Assembly (NCBI GenBank): GCA_024655885.1
Contig: JANLFN010000004.1
Location: 172,509-236,508 of the forward strand
Source: Eubacteriales bacterium
Lineage (GTDB): Bacteria; Bacillota; Clostridia; Acetivibrionales; JANLFN01
Length of the DNA: 64,000 nt
Reading direction: 5' to 3'
Made by a program: the position numbers and the translations under genes. This document shows, piece by piece, positions 34,654 to 43,068 of the stretch (positions are counted from its first letter, which is position 1; each line of letters begins with the position of its first letter). The notes beneath the pieces were generated by a model, which worked only from the letters and a program-made list of their open reading frames with translations, ran no database searches and was not told the origin of the DNA.

Positions 34654-36126
34654 TTATAATTTGGAAGCGTTTTTCATTGGATGATCCTTTACTCTTCCCA
34701 AGACTTCATTGATAGTTGTAATTCCTGATAAGAAGTAAAATGCAAATGCCAGTATGATTGTCAATGGGCCATACACGAATAAATTCCAAACAACTCCAAT
34801 ATTAATGACGCGAGAGAGCATATAAGCACATGCACCGGCTATGCCAGAAATCAATAATATTTTACCAAGTTCACCATAAGGCAATATCTGGCTAAATTTA
34901 ATACCGGAAAACCTGTGAATTTGAAACAGTTGCAGAATAACTAATAGAATCTGAGTGATCAAGGCGGCTGAAACAGCACCTAACATTGCAAAGGGCTTTA
35001 TCAGTAGCAGATTCAACATTATATTTATAATGATGCCTATTGCCATGTTGTATACAATATATATTTTTTTATTCATAACAATAAGCATATTTCCAAATAC
35101 TGTACATGCCAATGGCAGTTTCATAAGAAAAACAATGAAAATAGGTATGCTGGCAATATATTTATCCGAGTACAGAAAAAGAATATAGCTTTGACTAAAA
35201 AACAACAATACCCAGAAAATTGGGTATAAAAATACAGCTGTATTTTTTGTTAGCTCACCCCAAAGCTTAAATACTCCTTCCTTATTATTTTCAGTGTTAT
35301 ACATGTAAGAAAATGTGGGGAGAGCTGTTGTGACTACAGATATAGTAAACATCCCAACAAATGGAATATCCGCAGTTCCATTTGCATATACCGCATATAT
35401 ATCCGGTGTAAAGTACGAAGAAACCATGAATTTATCCAGATACACGTTGATACTTTGAAGCAGATATGTCAATCCTAATGGAATACAATAGATAACCTGT
35501 TTCTTAAGAGAGTACCAGTCTGCTCTTGCACTGACATCTCCAGATGCTATGCAAAGAGCTAATAATACAAATCCTCTTAAAAACTCAACTGCAGCCATTG
35601 AAAATAATATTCTGAAAATATCCTGTTTAAGATAGATAGCTCCTCCTACCACCATGCAAAATGTAAGTGTATATGCTATATTTATAATGCTAAGCATTTG
35701 GGCTTTTCCTTGTGAAATGAATACATTATCAAAAAAAACAAAAAAAGTTATTATAAAAAAGTACACAGCCAAAGCGAACATATATAGTGATAAATTCTGA
35801 TTATTAAACTGTTGAGCAATATCGTCCTTTAGTATAACAATGCACATTGTTGAGATTAAGCTGATCAAAAGACTGATGATCAGGCTATTTGTAATTAATA
35901 CTTTTTGCTTGTCGCGTGACATGTTCTTGTAATAATAGCTGACGGAAGTAGAAAGTCCCGCACTAATTATACTCGACAAAAAGCCGGTGATCAGGAGCAT
36001 TTGTTTATATGTACCGAAACTGTTTTTCTCCATCAATCTGGCAGCTAACATAGTAACGATCATTCCAACCATACTCCTCATGCCCTTGCTTATTGTCAGA
36101 GCATATGAATCCCGCATTATACTCAT
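34654..36126 (-). CDS. wzx: Polysaccharide flippase, Wzx/MATE-like
   Basis: A 490-residue integral membrane protein with about 14 hydrophobic segments; it begins MRDSYALTISKGMRSMVGMIVTMLAARLMEKNSFGTYKQ, which is the polysaccharide-biosynthesis (RfbX) N-terminal pattern. It would move lipid-linked repeat units to the outer face for the Wzy protein. AT-rich and next to the FrhB-like and pyruvyl transferase genes. Confidence 0.88.
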   Translation of the reverse strand: MSIMRDSYALTISKGMRSMVGMIVTMLAARLMEKNSFGTYKQMLLITGFLSSIISAGLSTSVSYYYKNMSRDKQKVLITNSLIISLLISLISTMCIVILKDDIAQQFNNQNLSLYMFALAVYFFIITFFVFFDNVFISQGKAQMLSIINIAYTLTFCMVVGGAIYLKQDIFRILFSMAAVEFLRGFVLLALCIASGDVSARADWYSLKKQVIYCIPLGLTYLLQSINVYLDKFMVSSYFTPDIYAVYANGTADIPFVGMFTISVVTTALPTFSYMYNTENNKEGVFKLWGELTKNTAVFLYPIFWVLLFFSQSYILFLYSDKYIASIPIFIVFLMKLPLACTVFGNMLIVMNKKIYIVYNMAIGIIINIMLNLLLIKPFAMLGAVSAALITQILLVILQLFQIHRFSGIKFSQILPYGELGKILLISGIAGACAYMLSRVINIGVVWNLFVYGPLTIILAFAFYFLSGITTINEVLGRVKDHPMKNASKL

Positions 36127-36165
36127 CCTGTCAAAACTCCATTTTTATTGAGGTGTGGTCATGAG

Positions 36166-37356
36166 TCATCTATAATGACTAACTTTTTTGTCCCTCTTAA
36201 AATTCTGTACTTTTTTTAAAACTTTTAAATAACTCTTTATGCTAAACCCACAAGTTTTCTTCATTTCAGCAAAACTCACATTAAAATTAAAAACTTTCTT
36301 GTAAGCAATAGCACTGATTTTCTTTTGTGTAAGCCGTCCAAGAAGCCTTCCTTGATATCGCAATATGTCCTTAAATGCAACATTTCGAGCTTCTATAAAA
36401 CCTTGTTTAAATGCCTCGGAAAAAATTGTATTCCAATATTCATTTCTGATTATTATTGCGGAAGCCCCACTTTTTTCGCTTGAAAATTCTTCGCCCCATG
36501 GGTCACCCACTGTGATGTCTGCTTTATTGGCTAGAGGATCATCACAAATCGTGCATCGGGTAGTCCGACATTTGCTCAAATGCTTATTCCAGGCTTCCAA
36601 GTAAGGCAGTTTGTATTTTTTCCCATCTTGAAGCTCAATATAAAAAAATCCCGGCCAGCCGTTACCTCTAAATTTTATCTTTACTATACTATTTTTATCT
36701 ACTTCAAGACTTCTTAATAAATTATAAATTCCTTTTCTCGTAGGAGTACAGTCACACATTAAACCAATTTTTAAGACAACAATACTTTTGAATTCAGCGT
36801 ATATTTTTTGTATATTATGGACACCTTCAATATCGCATGGCTTTCCTACAAAAGCATATTTACCACTACAGTTGGCAAGTTCCTTAAGCCCGATGCAATT
36901 AGAGGAAGGTGAATATCGTGATCCCATAGATTCTAAAATAGCTTCTCTTGTTTTTGCAAGAATTACTTCATTTAGCAAGGGAGATTTTTGATTTTGCCTC
37001 ACACAGATTGCCCCATCAATATATTTATGCTCTAATAAGAAGATTAAAAAACCTGTTATAAATCCTCCTGATGCACTCGAATACCTTATTTTCTCATCCT
37101 TTGAATAAGCAATCTTGCATTGAACCTGATCCTCGTTTTCACTCAAATCGGTACCCGTCAGGAACCTATCTAAAAAACTGTTTCCCGGACACACTCTCAT
37201 GCATTCCCCACAGTTGATACATATATCTCCACGAATTGATGGATAATTAACCAGCAAGCCTTCCACAATACTTATGCATCCTGTGGGACAAACAACAGCA
37301 CAGGCACCGCAGCCAGAGCAACAATTCTTTTCTATTATCCATTGAACATTTTTCAA
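36166..37356 (-). CDS. FrhB-like iron-sulfur protein (coenzyme F420 hydrogenase beta-subunit family)
   Basis: A 396-residue protein. Residues 8-65 carry two [4Fe-4S] motifs, CCSGCGACAVVCPTGC and CINCGECMRVCPG. The rest is the FrhB N- and C-terminal domains (YSSASGGFITGFLIFLLE, GKPCDIEGVHNIQKI, LGLMCDCTPTRKGIY-like, TICDDPLANKADITVGDPWG). Members occur in many bacterial capsule and glycan loci, often next to pyruvyl transferases, where the reaction is not established. F420 itself is unlikely in a typical clostridium. A flavin or sugar redox step is an inference. It is the first gene of the AT-rich cassette. Confidence 0.85.
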   Translation of the reverse strand: MKNVQWIIEKNCCSGCGACAVVCPTGCISIVEGLLVNYPSIRGDICINCGECMRVCPGNSFLDRFLTGTDLSENEDQVQCKIAYSKDEKIRYSSASGGFITGFLIFLLEHKYIDGAICVRQNQKSPLLNEVILAKTREAILESMGSRYSPSSNCIGLKELANCSGKYAFVGKPCDIEGVHNIQKIYAEFKSIVVLKIGLMCDCTPTRKGIYNLLRSLEVDKNSIVKIKFRGNGWPGFFYIELQDGKKYKLPYLEAWNKHLSKCRTTRCTICDDPLANKADITVGDPWGEEFSSEKSGASAIIIRNEYWNTIFSEAFKQGFIEARNVAFKDILRYQGRLLGRLTQKKISAIAYKKVFNFNVSFAEMKKTCGFSIKSYLKVLKKVQNFKRDKKVSHYR

Positions 37357-37428
37357 ACTTATGCAACCCCTGTTTTTAATACGTTCAGAATGTTAAAAAT
37401 TCACTATTATAATGGTTGTGTCCTGCTT

Positions 37429-37980
37429 CTAGAACCGAATTCTGTTGCAGGGCGCTAGCCTCCTGTCCTTCTCCGACAGCGTCGGCTCCCCGATCCCCCG
37501 GAGCGGCCACTCAATCCCGATCCCGGGATCATTCCAGAGGATCCCGCCCTCATCCTCGGGATGGTAAAAGTCGGTGCACTTGTAGGCGAATTCCGCTTCC
37601 TCCGAAAGCACAAGGTAGCCGTGGGCAAAGCCCGGCGGAATATAGAGCTGCTTTTTGTTTTCCCCGGAAAGGACCAGGCCGAACCACCTTTTGTAGGTGG
37701 GAGAACTCTTTCGGATATCGACGGCCACATCAAAGACCTCTCCGGAAATGACTCTGACCAGCTTTCCCTGGGGATGGTTTTTCTGAAAGTGCAGTCCCCG
37801 CAGCACCCCCTTGACGGACCTGGACTGGTTGTCCTGCACAAATACCTCCTTGAGCCCTGCGGCCCTAAAATCCCTGTAGTTGTACGTCTCCATGAAATAG
37901 CCCCTCTGGTCCTGGAATGCTCTGGGCTCTACAATATACAACCCTCTCAGCTCAGTCTCTGTAAAGTTGAACTGTCCCAA
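37429..37980 (-). CDS. rfbC: dTDP-4-dehydrorhamnose 3,5-epimerase RfbC
   Basis: A 183-residue enzyme, third step of dTDP-L-rhamnose synthesis. Motifs are DQRGYFMETYN, FVQDNQSRSVKGVLRGLHFQ (catalytic His), GEVFDVAVDIRKSSPTY and IPPGFAHGYLVLSE, with the C-terminal LSEKDRRLAP. I start at the TTG at 37980, eight bases after GGGAGGT, because the resulting length fits the family; the frame is open far upstream but the extra residues are not family-like. It is the fourth rfb gene in the row, 135 bases after rfbB. Confidence 0.92.
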   Translation of the reverse strand: MGQFNFTETELRGLYIVEPRAFQDQRGYFMETYNYRDFRAAGLKEVFVQDNQSRSVKGVLRGLHFQKNHPQGKLVRVISGEVFDVAVDIRKSSPTYKRWFGLVLSGENKKQLYIPPGFAHGYLVLSEEAEFAYKCTDFYHPEDEGGILWNDPGIGIEWPLRGIGEPTLSEKDRRLAPCNRIRF

Positions 37981-38114
37981 AAAGTTTACCTCCCGTCTTG
38001 CAAGCCGTATTGCTCCCTTAAGGCCGGCGCTTTTTGGCCCGGCAAATTTTCGGCGTGTCCAAAGCTTCCCCGGCTGCCGCCCTCCGTTTCGGGGAGCGGA
38101 GCTCCGGCAGCGTG

Positions 38115-39185
38115 TCAGTCTGCCTCTGTTTTTTTTGTCCCGTACATTTTGCTGTAGTATTCCTGGTATTCCCCCGAGGTGACGTGCCTCAGCCACTCTT
38201 TATTATCAAGGTACCAGTCGATGGTCTTCCGGATGCCGTCTTCAAACCGGGTTTCAGGAACCCATCCCAGCTCTTTTCTTATCTTGGTCGCATCCATCCC
38301 GTACCTCCTGTCGTGGCCTTTCCTGTCCTCCACATATTGAATCAGCGATTCGTCGATGGCCTTGTCCACATTGGCGCTCAAGTGGCAGAGGATGGTTTTC
38401 ACGATGTCGATATTGGGCCTTTCGTTATTCCCGCCGATGTTGTACACTTCTCCCGGTTTCCCCTTATGCATCACCGCGTCGATGGCGGAGCAGTGGTCCT
38501 CCACATAAAGCCAGTCCCTTATATTGAGGCCGTCTCCGTATACGGGCAGGCGCCTTTTGTTCAGCGCATTGTGGATCATCAGCGGGATCAGTTTTTCGGG
38601 GAACTGGTAGGGTCCGTAGTTGTTGCTGCACCGGGTTATATTCACGGGCATTTTATATGTGTCGAAGTACGACTTGACAAACAGGTCGGCCGCCGCCTTG
38701 CTGGCCGAATAAGGGCTGTGCGGGTCCAGAGGGGTAGCTTCGGTGAAAAGGCCTTCACTTCCCAGGGATCCGTACACCTCATCGGTAGATACCTGTATAA
38801 ATTTTTTCCCCTCCTTAAACCCCATTCCGCCTTCCCAGCTGTTTCTTGCGGCGTTCAGCAGGGTCATGGTCCCTAGAATATTTGTCCCGGCAAATATTTC
38901 AGGGTTCAGGATGCTCCTGTCCACATGGCTTTCGGCTGCAAAATTGATCACATAATCGATTTCATAGTGGGAGAACAGGCCTTCCACCAGTTCCCTGTCG
39001 CAAATATCCCCCTGAAAAAAACTGTAATGGGGATGGTCCTCCACACTTTTCAAATTCTCAAGATTTCCTGCATAGGTCAGCTTGTCGAGATTGACGATCT
39101 TATAGTCGTTATACCTGTTCAACATGTAGAGGATGAAATTGCTCCCGATGAATCCGGCCCCTCCCGTAACAAGCAGTGTTTTCAT
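38115..39185 (-). CDS. rfbB: dTDP-glucose 4,6-dehydratase RfbB
   Basis: A 356-residue short-chain dehydrogenase-type enzyme, second step of dTDP-rhamnose synthesis. It shows VTGGAGFIGSNFI for NAD binding, FAAESHVDRSI, VSTDEVYGSL (catalytic Asp-Glu after Thr), PYSASKAAADLFV (YxxxK) and RCSNNYGPYQFPEKLIP. It overlaps the end of rfbA by four bases. All residues expected for activity are present. Confidence 0.95.
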   Translation of the reverse strand: MKTLLVTGGAGFIGSNFILYMLNRYNDYKIVNLDKLTYAGNLENLKSVEDHPHYSFFQGDICDRELVEGLFSHYEIDYVINFAAESHVDRSILNPEIFAGTNILGTMTLLNAARNSWEGGMGFKEGKKFIQVSTDEVYGSLGSEGLFTEATPLDPHSPYSASKAAADLFVKSYFDTYKMPVNITRCSNNYGPYQFPEKLIPLMIHNALNKRRLPVYGDGLNIRDWLYVEDHCSAIDAVMHKGKPGEVYNIGGNNERPNIDIVKTILCHLSANVDKAIDESLIQYVEDRKGHDRRYGMDATKIRKELGWVPETRFEDGIRKTIDWYLDNKEWLRHVTSGEYQEYYSKMYGTKKTEAD

Positions 39186-39940
39186 GCGCCCACCTCTAGC
39201 TTTTCTTCTTTTTTGCGGATCAAACCCAGTTCCATTCCTCCCACCAGATCATTGGCGTAGGACAGGCTTTCAAAGGTCCCCGCGTCGGTCCACCAGCCCT
39301 TTAGGGGATCACTGGTGAGAATACCCCGCCGGATATACTCGTTGTTGACGTCCGTAATTTCAAGCTCCCCCCGGCTGGAAGGCTTTAAGGTCTTTATTAT
39401 GCTGAACACGCTGCTGTCGTACATGTAGATCCCGGTAACGCAGTAGTTGGACTTTGGGAACTTGGGCTTTTCCTCGATGGACACCACTCTGCTCCCCGCC
39501 AGTTCCGCCACACCGTACCGCTGGGGATCCTCCACCCACTTGATCAATATTTTGGCGCCTTTCTCCTGCGAGGCAAATTTGTCCACATAGCCCCCGATAT
39601 GGTCTTCAAAGATGTTGTCCCCCAGGATGACCACGCACCTGTCTCCGCCCACAAACCCCTCGGCCAGCCCCAGGGCCTGGGCGATTCCCCCCGCCTGGTC
39701 CTGGATCCTGTAAGTGAACTCCAGACCCATCTCGTACCCGCTTCCCAGGAGGTTGACGATGGCTCCCGCGTGTTCCTTCCCTGTAACAATAAAAATATCT
39801 TTTATCCCGGCTTCTTTGAGTTTATAAATGGGATGGTAGATCATGGGCCACCTTCCCACAGGCAGCAGGTGCTTATTTGTGACCTTGGACAGAGGATACA
39901 GCCTTGACCCCGTTCCTCCCGCCAGAATGATCCCTTTCAT
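39182..39940 (-). CDS. rfbA: Glucose-1-phosphate thymidylyltransferase RfbA (short form)
   Basis: A 252-residue nucleotidyltransferase with GIILAGGTGSRLYPLSKVTNKHLLPVG and LGDNIFEDHI. It makes dTDP-glucose, the first step toward dTDP-rhamnose. The length of about 250 is the short form found in many Gram-positives rather than the 290-residue enterobacterial form. It overlaps rfbD and rfbB by four bases each. Confidence 0.93.
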   Translation of the reverse strand: MKGIILAGGTGSRLYPLSKVTNKHLLPVGRWPMIYHPIYKLKEAGIKDIFIVTGKEHAGAIVNLLGSGYEMGLEFTYRIQDQAGGIAQALGLAEGFVGGDRCVVILGDNIFEDHIGGYVDKFASQEKGAKILIKWVEDPQRYGVAELAGSRVVSIEEKPKFPKSNYCVTGIYMYDSSVFSIIKTLKPSSRGELEITDVNNEYIRRGILTSDPLKGWWTDAGTFESLSYANDLVGGMELGLIRKKEEKLEVGA

Positions 39941-40791
39941 GCCGTTACCTCCCCCTTCAGATATTCCTCCAGCGAATCCTCCCAGTTCCTGAAGGTATTC
40001 AAATGAAGCTGTTTAAGCATATAATTGTCCAGTACCGAGTATTTGGGCCTCTTCGCCGGCCTGTTCAACTGTTCGGTGGTAATGGGCCTGACCTCGGCGC
40101 GTATTTTTTTGATCTCGAATATTTTTTTTGAAAACTCATACCAGCTGCACTCGCCCTCGCAGGTGGCGTGGTATGTCCCGTAGCTTCGGGCATGGATCAG
40201 GTTCAGGATGCACTTGGCCAGGTCTACGGTGCTGGTAGGCGTCCCTACCTGGTCATTGACCACATGCAGCACCTTTTTGTCTCCCGCCAGCCTGAGCATG
40301 GTTCTTACAAAGTTGTTGCCGTCGCCGTAAAGCCAGGCGGTCCTGAGTATGAAATGCCTGGGGTTGGCCTCCCTTACAAGCTGTTCCCCCAGGGCTTTGC
40401 TTCTCCCATAGCTGCTCTGGGGATTGATGGCGTCGTATTCCCTCCGGGGTGAGCGCCCTTCGCCGTCAAATACGTAATCGGTGGATATTTGCACGATTTC
40501 CGCTCCGATATTGCAGGCGGCGGTGGAAAGGTTCTGGGCTCCCGTGGCATTGATTTTGAAGGCCTCCGCTTCATTGCCCTCGCAGGCGTCCACATTGGTG
40601 TAGGCCGCACAGTTGATGATCACCTGGGGCTTTTGTTCAGATACAAGCCTGAAAACCTGGTCCCGGTCGGTGATGTCCAGGCTGTGGACATCGGTCTCCA
40701 CCACCTCATATTCCCCGTTCCTCTGATTCAATTGTCGGGATATTTCCTTGCCAAGCTGGCCTCTGCAGCCTGTCAGCAGAATTTTCCTCAT
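39937..40791 (-). CDS. rfbD: dTDP-4-dehydrorhamnose reductase RfbD
   Basis: A 284-residue enzyme, last step of dTDP-L-rhamnose. Motifs are LLTGCRGQLGKEI, NCAAYTNVDACEGNEAEAF, STDYVFDGEG and SSYGRSKALGEQLV (YxxxK). It is the first gene after a terminator-like hairpin that follows loaP, so it lies in the segment likely to need antitermination. Coupled to rfbA by a four-base overlap. Confidence 0.93.
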   Translation of the reverse strand: MRKILLTGCRGQLGKEISRQLNQRNGEYEVVETDVHSLDITDRDQVFRLVSEQKPQVIINCAAYTNVDACEGNEAEAFKINATGAQNLSTAACNIGAEIVQISTDYVFDGEGRSPRREYDAINPQSSYGRSKALGEQLVREANPRHFILRTAWLYGDGNNFVRTMLRLAGDKKVLHVVNDQVGTPTSTVDLAKCILNLIHARSYGTYHATCEGECSWYEFSKKIFEIKKIRAEVRPITTEQLNRPAKRPKYSVLDNYMLKQLHLNTFRNWEDSLEEYLKGEVTA

Positions 40792-40810
40792 CCTGCGGCC
40801 TCCTTTTTGC

Positions 40811-40849
40811 TAAAAAAGGCAAGGCTTCGCCCCTGAAGGCAGCAAAGCC
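40811..40849 (-). terminator. Terminator-like hairpin between loaP and rfbD
   Basis: On the minus strand GGCTTTGC (40842-40849) pairs with GCGAAGCC (40822-40829), and the strand continues TTGCCTTTTTTAGC. This looks like an intrinsic terminator placed inside the glycan operon, 20 bases upstream of the rfbD start and about 100 after the loaP stop. A second small hairpin, GGTTT/AAACC, lies upstream near 40885. Together they fit a LoaP-controlled antitermination site. Confidence 0.65.
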
Positions 40850-40951
40850 GCAACTGCCCCATTTTCCTCAATCTCAGGTTTGCAAAACCCGCCCTATGTC
40901 CTCTTCGCCCCTCATCCCTGCCGAAACACTGGATTCAGGGCTCGGATTCTT

Positions 40952-41584
40952 CTATGCCGGCTGCACCATGGAGATGCTCAGATCCACCACCCTGGATTCA
41001 CCGATAAAATTCAGCCTTACTTTGGCCCGGCCCTTTCTCTTGTCCACCGACTGGATCAAGCCCTCCAGCCCCAGCAGCGGGCCGTCGGTGACAATGATTC
41101 TTCCGCCCTCCATCAATATGCTGGAGCTTCCCATAATTTCCCCGTTGCACATGAGCCTTTTAATCACACCGATTTCATGGTCCGCTATTTCCAGCAGACC
41201 TGATTTGTCTTTTAGGACCTTGATCAGTCCGGGAACTCCCTTGAGCGAATAGTAGTCCTCTACTTCCATGCGGCCGTTGACCAGCACATACCCGGGAAAC
41301 AGGGTCCTGATTTTGGTCTCCCACAGCCCCTGCTTTTTTTCCCTCAGCCTGCGCTTGGGCACCAGGATGTTAAACTCCCTGTTCCTCAGCCTGAACCGGA
41401 GGCGCTCCTTTACCCTGTCCTCCTCCCCGGTCATGACAAACAGGGCGTACCACCTGTCCCCGGGCTTTTCTAAAAAGGGGTTCCCTCCTGTCCCGCCCTC
41501 TGCCTCAAAGGGCCGGTGCTTTCCTGAAACTCTCCTGCTGCTCATGATTCGCTCGCTGTCGCTGTAAAAACCCTTCAAATTCAT
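40952..41584 (-). CDS. loaP: Transcription antiterminator LoaP (NusG paralogue)
   Basis: A protein of about 210 residues. After a variable N-terminus comes an NGN domain (DRWYALFVMTGEEDRVKERL, TLFPGYVLVNGRM, VPGLIKVLKD) and a KOW domain (VTDGPLLGLEGLIQSVDKRKGRAKV). This is the NusG-paralogue group that binds RNA polymerase and lets it read through terminators in long polysaccharide and natural-product operons; LoaP is the Firmicutes type. It sits inside the glycan locus just before an internal terminator. The ATG at 41584 follows GGAGG; a TTG three codons earlier is an alternative. Confidence 0.88.
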   Translation of the reverse strand: MNLKGFYSDSERIMSSRRVSGKHRPFEAEGGTGGNPFLEKPGDRWYALFVMTGEEDRVKERLRFRLRNREFNILVPKRRLREKKQGLWETKIRTLFPGYVLVNGRMEVEDYYSLKGVPGLIKVLKDKSGLLEIADHEIGVIKRLMCNGEIMGSSSILMEGGRIIVTDGPLLGLEGLIQSVDKRKGRAKVRLNFIGESRVVDLSISMVQPA

Positions 41585-41627
41585 TACGGTCAACCTCCAA
41601 CCTCCTCCCCCGCTTGGGCCTGTGCCT

Positions 41628-42299
41628 TCAAAACGCCCGGCTGTCTCCCAGCAGTACGGGAATGGTCTTCAGTATGATCTTCAGGTCGTATTTGAGGCTC
41701 CGCTCCCTGATGTACTTCATGTCCAGGCGCACCATCTCTTCAAACCCCAGGTCATTTCTGCCGCTGATCTGCCACAGGCCCGTCAGTCCCGGCTTCACCG
41801 AAAGCCTTAAGCTGTGCCATGCCTCATACTTCACTACCTCCCGGACAATGGGAGGCCTGGGGCCCACCAGGCTCATTTCCCCTTTCAATACGTTGAATAG
41901 CTGGGGAAGCTCGTCAATACTGGTTTTTCTGATGATTTTTCCCACCCTTGTAATTCTCGGGTCGTTTCTTATCTTGAACATCTGTCCGCTGACCTCGTTT
42001 TTGCTTTCCAGGTGTGTGAAAAGCTGCTCCGCATCCGTCACCATGGAGCGGAATTTGTACATCTTAAAGACCCTGCCCCGAAAGCCGTTTCTTTCCTGTG
42101 AAAAAATCACCGGTCCCGGCGAGTCCAGCTTTATGGCAACCGCCGTAACCAGCATCAGGGGGGAAAGCAGGATGAGTCCCCCCAGGGCGGCTATAATGTC
42201 CAACAATCTTTTTATTGCAAGGTATGTATTCGATACATTGAGAAAAAGCGATCTCTGGTCCACTGTCCTGCTGATAGCCAGTTGTACGTCCCTCACCAC
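41628..42299 (-). CDS. Undecaprenyl-phosphate sugar phosphotransferase (priming glycosyltransferase)
   Basis: A 223-residue bacterial sugar transferase. It has one N-terminal membrane helix (LLDIIAALGGLILLSPLML), SPGPVIFSQERNGFRGRVFKMYKFRSM, the catalytic DELPQLFNVLKGEMSLVGPRP and VKPGLTGLWQISGRND. It moves a sugar phosphate from a nucleotide sugar to undecaprenyl phosphate and so starts each glycan repeat. The short form (without the N-terminal four-helix part) matches EpsL/WcaJ C-terminal domains. The GTG start at 42299 follows GGAG. Confidence 0.92.
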   Translation of the reverse strand: MVRDVQLAISRTVDQRSLFLNVSNTYLAIKRLLDIIAALGGLILLSPLMLVTAVAIKLDSPGPVIFSQERNGFRGRVFKMYKFRSMVTDAEQLFTHLESKNEVSGQMFKIRNDPRITRVGKIIRKTSIDELPQLFNVLKGEMSLVGPRPPIVREVVKYEAWHSLRLSVKPGLTGLWQISGRNDLGFEEMVRLDMKYIRERSLKYDLKIILKTIPVLLGDSRAF

Positions 42300-42341
42300 A
42301 ATACTCCTTCTCCTCCGGACCCGGCCTCACAAAGTGTCCTC

Positions 42342-43064
42342 TCATATGATGTTGAAAACCGTTTCCTCTGCTTCATTGACGATGGCCTCCGCGTTTTTGT
42401 GGAACAGCCGGTCTGCATATTCTTTTCCCGCCCACCGGCACACACTATTGTAAGCTTCCCCGTACCAGGCGGCATAATCCCTGGCGTAATGGGCATCCGA
42501 TGCCACAAAGTCCACCAGGTCCATTTTGACAAGTTGCTTGACAAACCTCCTCACATGCCTTCCATAAACCCCCGCAATGCTCGCTGCATCCACCTGTACA
42601 AGGCATCCCGTCTGCCTGAAGTCCAGAAGCCTTCCGAAATTCTTGAGAAAGGTCCTGTTTCTTTCGGGATGGGCAATGATAGGGGTAATGTTATCCAGCT
42701 GCAGCTTATAAATGGTCTCGTGTCCGTAGACCGGTACGCCGCTGAAGGGGAATTCAAACAGCAGGTAACTGGTATTGTTGAGGGTCAGCCTTTTTTTGGT
42801 CTTGTTGATCAGGGGAACATTAGGGGTTATGAACACCTCATATCCCAGTTTGATTTCCACATCCATATTCCTTACCCTGTGGACCAGCTCCTGGTAGCTG
42901 TCATAGACGTTGTCCCCATTAAATATGTTTTCCTGAAAGTGGGGAGTGGCGATAATCACTTGAATTCCCAGCCTCTCGGCTTCACGCACCATCTTTACGG
43001 ATTCTTCCAAATTGGAAGGCCCATCGTCCACATTGAACAGCACATGGCTGTGAATATCGATCAT
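42342..43064 (-). CDS. PHP-type tyrosine-protein phosphatase (CpsB/YwqE)
   Basis: A 240-residue manganese-dependent phosphatase with DIHSHVLFNVDDGP, VIIATPHFQENIF, PIIAHPERNRTF and VASDAHYA, the metal-binding set of CpsB-type enzymes. It removes phosphates from the kinase encoded immediately upstream and thereby tunes polysaccharide chain length or amount. The gap to the kinase gene is four bases. Confidence 0.93.
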   Translation of the reverse strand: MIDIHSHVLFNVDDGPSNLEESVKMVREAERLGIQVIIATPHFQENIFNGDNVYDSYQELVHRVRNMDVEIKLGYEVFITPNVPLINKTKKRLTLNNTSYLLFEFPFSGVPVYGHETIYKLQLDNITPIIAHPERNRTFLKNFGRLLDFRQTGCLVQVDAASIAGVYGRHVRRFVKQLVKMDLVDFVASDAHYARDYAAWYGEAYNSVCRWAGKEYADRLFHKNAEAIVNEAEETVFNII

Positions 43065-43068
43065 TTCC

